Below are positions 1 to 4,973 of a DNA stretch of 5,789 nt, in pieces. Each line of letters opens with the position of its first letter. Position 1 is the stretch's first letter. The notes under the pieces were generated by a model. That model made no database searches. It was given only the letters and a program-made list of their open reading frames with translations, and had not been told where the DNA came from. A program made the position numbers and the translations under genes. Source of the stretch: Holosporales bacterium (GTDB lineage Bacteria; Pseudomonadota; Alphaproteobacteria; BNTO01); assembly GCA_031290075.1 (NCBI GenBank), contig JAITOG010000075.1, positions 1-5,789 on the forward strand, read 5' to 3'.

Positions 1-108
1 AAAAACGTAAAAGGGGGGGGTGGTAAGTTGCTTAATAGTAAATTTTCAAAAATTAGAATTTCCCGAATATGTTTGTTTCAATTTTGTATCTTTTCCTGTA
101 TTTTAATA
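1..108. other. Downstream flank of atpG, no gene start visible
   Basis: In the operon direction (minus strand) this is where atpD would normally begin. All three minus frames contain stops, and there is no ATG or GTG on that strand. The one TTG with a purine-rich stretch upstream, near 85, reads into a stop after about eleven codons. A plus-strand frame is open from the left edge into the 3' end of atpG, but it has no recognisable protein character and is probably chance. No GC-rich hairpin with a T-run follows the atpG stop, so I see no intrinsic terminator. The stretch also holds a run of eight G at 13-20, unusual in DNA this rich in A and T. Confidence 0.6.
13..20. repeat. Run of eight G (C on the minus strand)
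   Basis: A G8 run, followed by TGG, lies 89 bp downstream of the atpG stop. Long G runs are rare in such AT-rich DNA and are prone to slippage. It lies in no gene that can be recognised within the window. Confidence 0.7.
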
Positions 109-1050
109 CTACTCTTGAGCCATTGCATTCGTTCCTGCGATGATCTCAATTAATTCTCCAGTTATATTGGCTTGGCGTGTACGATTATATTGTAAAGTTA
201 AAGTATCAATAAGGCTTTCTGCATTCTTTTTGGCTCCTTCCATTATTGTCATCCTAGCAGCATGTTCGCATGTTTCAGACTCAACGAAGGCTCGGCAAAT
301 TTTCAAATAAGCTAAGGAATAAATAAGCGAAGGTAAAATATTTTCTTGCGATGGTTCTATGTTTGGAGGATTTTCTATTTTTGCCTCATTTTTATCAAAA
401 TTTTTTCTTTTTTCCCAAAAAAATTCCATTTTCTCATCAAAAAAAGGAAAAAGCGGAATATACTCTGCTTTTTGAAACAATGCATTTATAAATTTTCCAT
501 AAATTATACTTACAGCTCCCCAATCTCCATCTTTAAGCCAATTTATGGCTTGATTCAAAACAATTGAAGCTAAATCTATATTACTTGCCTTATTGTTAAA
601 TCCAAGTCCAGGTATATTGCCTGTACAATCTTTTTCATGTTTTAAAAAGTATTCGGAAGTTTTATATGTAAGTGGAATAAATCTAATGTTTGATTGGTTT
701 TTTTTTTGAGATTGTGCAAAAGCTAAGGCTTCGCGTATAATCGTTAAATTATAATTTCCGCAAAGCCCACGATTAGAGCCTATAACTAAAACAGCATGAG
801 GCTTCGTGTTATCTGCTTCAAAAAAAAACTTTGGAAAAAAGTCAGAAAAATTTTCTCTTATTTCTCTAATGGAATTAAAATTTGCCCACTTAATAGAGTC
901 AATCAAGGTATTTTCATAGTTTCGTATATAAGTTAGAGCAGCCATTGTGTGCCTGAGTTTTGCCGTTGCAATTAATCGCATAGCAGAGGTTAATTTATGC
1001 GTTGAACTAACACTTTTTATGCGATTTTTAATATCTTTTAATCCTGTCAT
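109..1050 (-). CDS. atpG: F1F0 ATP synthase subunit gamma
   Basis: This is the central rotor shaft of F1, which couples proton flow through F0 to ATP synthesis in the alpha3beta3 head on the inner membrane face. The 313 residues show the family's N-terminal helix (LKDIKNRIKSV...AMRLIATAKLR, residues 4-33), the GLCGNYN segment (95-101) and the C-terminal helix with CEHAARM (261-267), the YNRTRQANITGEL stretch (288-300) and GTNA at 306-309. The family signature usually reads G-A there, so the Thr is a small deviation. Bacterial gamma subunits are usually about 285-295 residues. The excess seems to lie in a charged linker at about 208-240, rich in K, E, N and P, just before the C-terminal helix. 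The ATG lies 17 bp after the atpA stop, with a weak GGAA at 1057-1060 as ribosome binding site. The coding strand carries A10 (plus 698-707) and T9 (plus 820-828) runs in an intact frame. Identity is very secure. Confidence 0.97.
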   Translation of the reverse strand: MTGLKDIKNRIKSVSSTHKLTSAMRLIATAKLRHTMAALTYIRNYENTLIDSIKWANFNSIREIRENFSDFFPKFFFEADNTKPHAVLVIGSNRGLCGNYNLTIIREALAFAQSQKKNQSNIRFIPLTYKTSEYFLKHEKDCTGNIPGLGFNNKASNIDLASIVLNQAINWLKDGDWGAVSIIYGKFINALFQKAEYIPLFPFFDEKMEFFWEKRKNFDKNEAKIENPPNIEPSQENILPSLIYSLAYLKICRAFVESETCEHAARMTIMEGAKKNAESLIDTLTLQYNRTRQANITGELIEIIAGTNAMAQE

Positions 1051-1067
1051 AGCTTATTCCAATCTTT

Positions 1068-2624
1068 TCAATTCTCTTGTTTTTTCATTTTTTTCCAAGT
1101 TTCTAAACATCCCTTAATAAAGATATCTAATTCATTTCGCTGTTCTTGGGTCATTACTTTTTCAAGAAGTTCAAATAATTCAGGCTTTGCTTTAATGAGA
1201 CGAAGATATTCTTTTTCAAATGGTAATATTTCATTAATGCTTAAATTATCTAAATAACCATTTACTCCAAGGTAAATAATAGCAATTTGCTCAGTATTAG
1301 ACATTGGAGAGTATTGCTGTTGTTTTAAAATTTCTGTTAGGCGCTCTCCCTTTGCTAAAAATTGTTTTGTTGTTTCATCTAAGTCTGAAGAAAATTGAGA
1401 AAAAACAGCCATTTCACGATACTGCGCTAAATCTAGCTTTATTCTTCCAGAAACTGCCTTCATTGACTTCTTTTGAGCATTAGATCCAACACGACTAACA
1501 GATATTCCAACATTTACTGCAGGGCGAATTCCTTGGTAAAATAAATCTGAATCAAGGAAAATTTGACCATCAGTAATTGAAATAACGTTTGTTGGAATGT
1601 AAGCCGAAATATCGCCAGCTTGCGTTTCAATAATAGGAAGTGCTGTCAAGGACCCTCCTCCTTTTTCATCACTTAGCTTTGCAGCGCGTTCAAGCAGCCT
1701 TGAATGCAAGTAAAATACATCTCCTGGATATGCTTCTCGCCCTGGAGGGCGTCTTAACAATAGGGACATTTGCCTGTAAGCCACTGCGTGTTTCGATAAA
1801 TCATCATATGTAATAAGCGCATGCATACCGTTATCACGGAAATACTCTCCCATAGCGCACCCAGTGTATGGAGCAAGATATTGCATGGCGGCTGGTTCTG
1901 AAGCTGTTGCAGCAACAATAATTGAAAAGTTAAGAGCTCCAAAATCTTCTAGTGTTTTAACTAACCTAGCAACGGAAGATTGCTTTTGCCCTATAGCCAC
2001 GTAAATACAAAAAAGCTTATTTTTTTCATCATTTTCCCAATGTGCTTTGCATTGATTAAAAATTGTATCAATAGCTATAGCAGTTTTTCCAGTTTGCCTA
2101 TCTCCAATAATTAGCTCACGCTGTCCTCGCCCTATAGGAATAAGACTATCTATAACCTTAAGCCCTGTTTGCATTGGTTCACATACAGATTTTCGTTCAA
2201 TAATTCCTGGGGCTATTTTCTCAATTTGAGAGCGTGAAACATTGGTTAATGGGCCTTTTCCATCAATTGGTTCACCTAAAGCATTAACAACACGTCCCAA
2301 TAATCCTATGCCAACAGGCGCATCAAGAATCCTATTTGTTCTATGAACAATATCTCCTTCTTCAATCCCGCGGTCTTGCCCTATTAAAACGATTCCAACA
2401 TTATCTGCTTCCAGGTTCTGAGCCATTCCTTTAATAACTTCTCCTGTTTTAGAAGAAATACATTCAACTAACTCTCCTGAACAAATGTTATCTAACCCCT
2501 GAACTCTAATAACGCCATCGCTTACTGACAAAACAACGCCGCTTTCATACGTATCAGCAGTTGGAGTAAATCCTTCAATTTGTTTTTTTAAAAAATCTGA
2601 TATTTCTGCAACTTTAGCTCTCAC
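1068..2624 (-). CDS. atpA: F1F0 ATP synthase subunit alpha
   Basis: This is the non-catalytic nucleotide-binding subunit of the F1 hexamer, which alternates with beta and supplies the arginine finger to the catalytic sites. It has 518 residues against the usual 505-515. Visible parts in order: a beta-barrel N-terminal domain (about 25-95, ESGVVLSVSDGVIRVQGLDN), the P-loop GDRQTGKT (174-181), the YVAIGQKQSSVA stretch (208-219), the ALITYDDLSKHAVAYR segment (269-284), the RRPPGREAYPGDVFYLHSRLLER block (291-313), and the alpha/beta signature PAVNVGISVS (368-377) followed by the arginine finger R378. A helical C-terminal domain follows. The start is GTG (2622-2624), chosen because GGAG lies 7 nt upstream and the N-terminus (RAKVAEISDFLKKQIEGF) matches the family's first helix. 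It sits 19 bp after atpH and 17 bp before atpG, so the three genes are almost certainly co-transcribed. All key residues are intact. Confidence 0.98.
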   Translation of the reverse strand: MRAKVAEISDFLKKQIEGFTPTADTYESGVVLSVSDGVIRVQGLDNICSGELVECISSKTGEVIKGMAQNLEADNVGIVLIGQDRGIEEGDIVHRTNRILDAPVGIGLLGRVVNALGEPIDGKGPLTNVSRSQIEKIAPGIIERKSVCEPMQTGLKVIDSLIPIGRGQRELIIGDRQTGKTAIAIDTIFNQCKAHWENDEKNKLFCIYVAIGQKQSSVARLVKTLEDFGALNFSIIVAATASEPAAMQYLAPYTGCAMGEYFRDNGMHALITYDDLSKHAVAYRQMSLLLRRPPGREAYPGDVFYLHSRLLERAAKLSDEKGGGSLTALPIIETQAGDISAYIPTNVISITDGQIFLDSDLFYQGIRPAVNVGISVSRVGSNAQKKSMKAVSGRIKLDLAQYREMAVFSQFSSDLDETTKQFLAKGERLTEILKQQQYSPMSNTEQIAIIYLGVNGYLDNLSINEILPFEKEYLRLIKAKPELFELLEKVMTQEQRNELDIFIKGCLETWKKMKKQEN

Positions 2625-2631
2625 TTTTTTT

Positions 2632-2635
2632 CTCC
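2632..2635 (-). promoter_or_regulatory. Ribosome binding site fixing the GTG start of atpA
   Basis: GGAG on the minus strand lies 7 nt before the GTG at 2622-2624, inside the 19-bp gap between atpH and atpA. No in-frame ATG lies nearby at a suitable distance, so this site supports GTG initiation. Confidence 0.65.
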
Positions 2636-2643
2636 ATTAAATT

Positions 2644-3210
2644 TTAGTCAAAGTAACTTTTTGCTATTTTAGCAAATTTTTCTATTTGATGTTTTACACT
2701 AGCATCTATTGTAACACTATTTGAATGTGCTGTAAGTCCTCCTAATATTGACTCTTTTATCTTAAAAGATATATTTATTTTTTTATGAAAAATATTAGTT
2801 AATTTTTCAAAAATATTTGCTTTTTGTTCATTATTTACTTCATCACTAGTATATACCAAAATTGATTCTTGATTTAAATTATCATCTACCAACATTTTAA
2901 ATAATCTAACAATATCAGGCAAACAATCAATTCGTTTATTATGAGCAGTTAAAAATAAAAAAGAGGAAGTTGTTTTCAGAAAATCGATCTTTTTTAAAAA
3001 ATCATCGAGCCACTCTGGTTTTAAACGATTTTGAAAAATTCGCAGTATAATTATGCGAAATGGCTGTCCTTTTTCAAGTAATTTTGAAGCAATATTTATT
3101 TCTTCTAAAGTTCTTTCCAAAGTTCTATGTTCTAAAGCAACATTGAATAACGCAAGAGCGTATCTTCCAGAAACTGAGCTACACATTGCTTTTAATAAAA
3201 AACTATCCAT
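2644..3210 (-). CDS. atpH: F1F0 ATP synthase subunit delta (OSCP)
   Basis: This is the peripheral stalk subunit that sits on top of F1 and ties the alpha3beta3 head to the F0 b subunits, so that the head does not spin with the rotor. Its 188 residues are normal for the family. The conserved N-terminal motif GRYALALFNVALE (15-27) starts the helical F1-binding domain. The C-terminal family signature is also clear: KESILGGLTAHSNSVTIDASVKHQIEKF (152-179), with the paired Gly and the Asp before SVKHQI. The middle is poorly conserved, as is normal for this subunit. Two starts are possible: the ATG at 3208-3210 or an in-frame ATG at 3184-3186 (Met9), which would give MCSSVSGRYA, closer to typical family N-termini. 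Neither has a good Shine-Dalgarno sequence. It is the first gene of the operon, with about 200 bp of control region upstream. The lack of atpF directly before it fits the alphaproteobacterial arrangement. Confidence 0.94.
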   Translation of the reverse strand: MDSFLLKAMCSSVSGRYALALFNVALEHRTLERTLEEINIASKLLEKGQPFRIIILRIFQNRLKPEWLDDFLKKIDFLKTTSSFLFLTAHNKRIDCLPDIVRLFKMLVDDNLNQESILVYTSDEVNNEQKANIFEKLTNIFHKKINISFKIKESILGGLTAHSNSVTIDASVKHQIEKFAKIAKSYFD

Positions 3211-3255
3211 TGTGAAATAAAAAAAAAATCATGTAAACAAATTTTAACATATAGG

Positions 3256-3286
3256 TATTTAGGATAGGAATATAATATTATGTCAA
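3256..3286 (-). promoter_or_regulatory. Candidate promoter of the atpHAG operon
   Basis: A perfect -35 hexamer TTGACA lies on the minus strand at 3281-3286, 70 bp before the first atpH ATG. The matching -10 is weak: CTAAAT at 3257-3262 (18-bp spacer) or TAAATA at 3256-3261 (19-bp spacer). TATATT at 3269-3274 is a better -10 by sequence but has no good -35 at the right distance. The region is very AT-rich, so chance matches are easy. The location is right for the operon promoter, but the exact elements are uncertain. Confidence 0.4.
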
Positions 3287-3297
3287 CGTTTACATAA
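3278..3297. promoter_or_regulatory. 20-bp near-perfect palindrome, operator-like
   Basis: The sequence TTATGTCAACGTTTACATAA is symmetric about a central CG, with one mismatched base pair per half (18 of 20 positions symmetric). It has no loop, so it suits binding by a dimeric protein rather than an RNA hairpin. It fully covers the TTGACA hexamer of the candidate atpH promoter, a position that usually means repression. The CG-centred TGTAAACG...CA pattern is the style of site used by LacI/GalR-family regulators. A matching half-site ATGTAAAC lies at 3231-3238, between the promoter and atpH, in inverted orientation to GTTTACAT at 3288-3295. The palindrome is seen directly; the regulator is unknown. 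Confidence 0.5.
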
Positions 3298-3360
3298 AAC
3301 TTTTTTATTCTCGGAGGTTGGGTTAGTAAAGCTAGGGTATACAAAGAAATTATTATAAAG

Positions 3361-3413
3361 AAAATTTTAAAATTCCCATAAAAGAAGGATTTTCTCTAAG
3401 TCTTCTCAGACTT
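3361..3413 (-). terminator. Terminator region of LRR-A (two hairpins)
   Basis: Directly after the LRR-A stop, minus-strand RNA can form a perfect 6-bp hairpin (arms 3408-3413 and 3398-3403, loop of 4 nt). A second stem follows from arms 3387-3393 (AAAATCC) and 3369-3376 (GGAATTTT) with one bulged base, then a T-rich tail (AATTTTAAAATTTTC). The second stem shares a 16-nt identical stretch with the terminator of LRR-B. It should insulate the atp operon from LRR-A transcription. The tail is interrupted by A, so efficiency may be modest. Confidence 0.55.
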
Positions 3414-3414
3414 T

Positions 3415-4662
3415 CTAACCATTAATTAATACCCACTTAGAATCATTCCATTCGTACCTCTCGCTATCATTAAGTTTTAATTTCCAAAAAGCATTTCCTA
3501 TTAATGCATCAAGGCTCACAATGCTTGCGCTAATATCCAATGTGCATGAAGCAGAAAAAGGTGCTATAGAATATGGATCTTTATTTAAAATCTTATTAAT
3601 TGCGCTAACTGTCTGAGGATTACAAATTTTAAATGTCCATTCTACAACACTATTTGGAATTGTTGTTCCTAAAATAGTTGTAAGATTACCACCATAAAAG
3701 TTGCAAACGTTTGTTAAACTTTCAACGCTATTTGGAATTGTTAATGACGTCAAATTTGTACACTCTTTAAATGTATTATTAATTTCCAAATTAGTTACAC
3801 TATCTGGAATTTCTAATGAAGTTAAGCTTTCGCACCCATAGAATGTCTCTTCACCAATTATCAAATTAGTTACACTATTTGGAATTATTAATGATTTTAA
3901 GCTTATACAACCATCGAATGCACTATTGCCAATTTTTAAATTAGTTACACTATTTGGAATTTCTACTAAGGTTAACCTTGAACATCCATAAAATGCTAAA
4001 TCATTAATGGTCAATTTTGTAACGCTTTCTGGAATCTTTATTGAGGGCAGACCTGAGCTGTTAAAAGCATTATTATCAATTGTTAAATTTGTTACACCAT
4101 ATGGGATTATTACTTCTTTAAGACCGTGTAAACTCGAAAATAAACCAGAAGGAATTGTTGTTAAATCTTTTGGTAAAATAACTTCTTTAATATTAAAATA
4201 AGAACAAAAATCTGAAGAAACCTCAAAAGGAAGATTATCGTTTAAGTAGTCTGATCGAATTTCTTTCAAACCTTCATCAAAAATAATTTTTTTCAATAAT
4301 GGGAGATTTTGATTAGTAAACAATGATCTATAGCTAGAAAAAAGCTCTTTATCAACGATTTCCACCGATCCTGGAATTTTTAGTTCTTTAATATTAGGAA
4401 ATTTGGCAAGTGCCTCTTTAACGTAGCTGTAGCTTCCTCCAGTAAAGTAGAGTTTTTCTATTTTATCATATAGTTCAGAAGGTAAAGTTGTATCTCCGTT
4501 TAAAACAATGAAATTCATCTCTGAATCTCCTAAAATTTTATCAGTATATCCTAATTCTGTATAAAGCGTATCAGCAGCAAAAGCTTCAGTTGGAATGATT
4601 GCCCAAGATGCTAAAAGAGAAAAAGAGAAAGGGATAATACCTCTTCTGTAAGTAAAAGTCAT
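3415..4662 (-). CDS. Secreted BspA-like leucine-rich-repeat protein (LRR-A)
   Basis: This complete 415-residue protein has an N-terminal signal peptide: RR at 6-7, a hydrophobic core at about 9-23, and AFA/A at 27-30 just before Asp31. It should therefore be exported. Residues about 65-180 hold degenerate repeats. Residues about 181-340 hold regular repeats of 24-26 residues with the pattern LTSLxIPNSVTNLxIGxxAFxGCxS, with repeat prolines at 187, 211, 236, 261, 286, 310 and 336. This is the BspA/LRR_5 type, found in surface proteins and in host-binding proteins of host-associated microbes. The last 60 residues (about 353-415) are not LRR; they end in WKLKLNDSERYEWNDSKW and resemble the end of LRR-B. 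AGGGGG at 4668-4673 lies 5 nt before the ATG, a good ribosome binding site. The gene ends at its own terminator before the atp operon and probably forms its own transcript. A role in adhesion or host interaction is likely by family but not shown by the sequence. Confidence 0.88.
   Translation of the reverse strand: MTFTYRRGIIPFSFSLLASWAIIPTEAFAADTLYTELGYTDKILGDSEMNFIVLNGDTTLPSELYDKIEKLYFTGGSYSYVKEALAKFPNIKELKIPGSVEIVDKELFSSYRSLFTNQNLPLLKKIIFDEGLKEIRSDYLNDNLPFEVSSDFCSYFNIKEVILPKDLTTIPSGLFSSLHGLKEVIIPYGVTNLTIDNNAFNSSGLPSIKIPESVTKLTINDLAFYGCSRLTLVEIPNSVTNLKIGNSAFDGCISLKSLIIPNSVTNLIIGEETFYGCESLTSLEIPDSVTNLEINNTFKECTNLTSLTIPNSVESLTNVCNFYGGNLTTILGTTIPNSVVEWTFKICNPQTVSAINKILNKDPYSIAPFSASCTLDISASIVSLDALIGNAFWKLKLNDSERYEWNDSKWVLING
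3657..4104 (-). repeat. Tandem LRR-coding repeats of about 75 bp in LRR-A
   Basis: The coding sequence of residues 187-336 consists of about six diverged units of 72-78 bp. The best matched copies on the plus strand begin near 3858 and 3933, exactly 75 bp apart, and share the core AAATTAGTTACACTATTTGG. Units differ by scattered substitutions and single-codon indels, so this array is older or less homogenised than the one in LRR-B. Confidence 0.8.
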
Positions 4663-4675
4663 GTTGACCCCCTAA

Positions 4676-4694
4676 AAAATAAAATAAAATAAAA
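4676..4694. repeat. AAAAT pentanucleotide microsatellite in the LRR-A leader
   Basis: Three exact AAAAT units plus AAAA lie just upstream of the AGGGGG ribosome binding site of LRR-A, in what is probably the 5' untranslated leader. Copy number change here would alter leader length, or the spacing of upstream signals, rather than the reading frame. Confidence 0.7.
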
Positions 4695-4698
4695 CCTA

Positions 4699-4727
4699 TT
4701 ATTAAAGGTAGGAAAAAAGTGTTTAAA
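4699..4727 (-). promoter_or_regulatory. Weak candidate promoter of LRR-A
   Basis: On the minus strand, TTTAAA (4722-4727, four of six matches to TTGACA) and TAATAA (4699-4704) are separated by 17 bp and lie 37 bp or more before the LRR-A ATG. The spacing is ideal, but both hexamers are common by chance in such AT-rich sequence. Confidence 0.25.
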
Positions 4728-4758
4728 AATAATTAATTTAATAAAGGCACAAAGATAG

Positions 4759-4853
4759 TTATACCAAACCCCCAAAAAATTGCGGATTCAAATTTCTTTG
4801 GTTTCAAGGATTGGCAGCAATTAAAATCCGCATTCTTTGGGGTTTGGGTATAA
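4759..4853. repeat. 95-bp imperfect inverted repeat (MITE-like or palindromic element)
   Basis: The left arm (4759-4794) and right arm (4819-4853) pair over about 37 columns with three mismatches and three single-base gaps; the loop is 24 bp. The arms begin TTATACC(C)AAACCCC and contain TGCGGATT. Their GC-rich blocks stand out from the AT-rich surroundings. Both ends carry TATA, which would suit a TA target duplication as made by IS630/Tc1-type transposases. Neither strand has a T-run directly after the hairpin, so it is not a standard intrinsic terminator. It is too short to encode a transposase. The inverted repeat is seen directly; mobility is inferred and depends on whether further copies exist in the genome. 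Confidence 0.6.
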
Positions 4854-4924
4854 TCAAATGTTTTGGAACATCAAAACCTGTAATTCTCCGCTCTTTACTT
4901 TGTACAGAAATGCACTATTACTTT

Positions 4925-4961
4925 AAAAAAAATGAAAATCCCCCTGAAAAGAAGGATTTTC
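4925..4961 (-). terminator. Rho-independent terminator of LRR-B
   Basis: A perfect 8-bp stem GAAAATCC/GGATTTTC (plus positions 4954-4961 and 4934-4941) encloses a 12-nt loop. It is closely followed on the minus strand by eight T (plus 4925-4932). It starts 12 nt after the LRR-B stop codon, the expected place for a terminator. Confidence 0.82.
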
Positions 4962-4973
4962 TGTTGGAATTTA

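Larger units (their letters stand above)
4663..4973. other. 311-bp intergenic region between the two LRR genes
   Basis: No convincing gene lies here. In the direction of transcription it holds the LRR-B terminator (4961-4925), about 70 bp of unremarkable sequence, a 95-bp inverted repeat (4759-4853), a weak promoter candidate (4699-4727), an AAAAT microsatellite (4676-4694) and the LRR-A ribosome binding site (4668-4673). A plus-strand open frame starting near 4811 crosses the inverted repeat and runs into the LRR-B 3' end antisense; it has no protein-like character. Confidence 0.7.

Noticed and set aside
346..567. Plus-strand open frame of 73 codons
   Set aside because: It lies wholly antisense to atpG, is rich in Phe, Ile and Lys from AT-rich code, and has no family features.
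1754..1942. Minus-strand open frame of 62 codons in another frame of atpA
   Set aside because: It is an out-of-frame shadow of the strongly conserved alpha subunit coding sequence.
3271..3276. Perfect TATAAT on the plus strand
   Set aside because: There is no -35 at a suitable distance and a plus-strand transcript would run antisense into LRR-A; AT-rich chance is more likely.
3313..3317. GGAGG on the plus strand, like a Shine-Dalgarno site
   Set aside because: The codons after it reach a stop at once, and no plus-strand gene follows.
4007..4201. Plus-strand open frame opposite LRR-A
   Set aside because: It is the antisense of the LRR repeats; its repeated segments simply mirror the coding repeats on the other strand.
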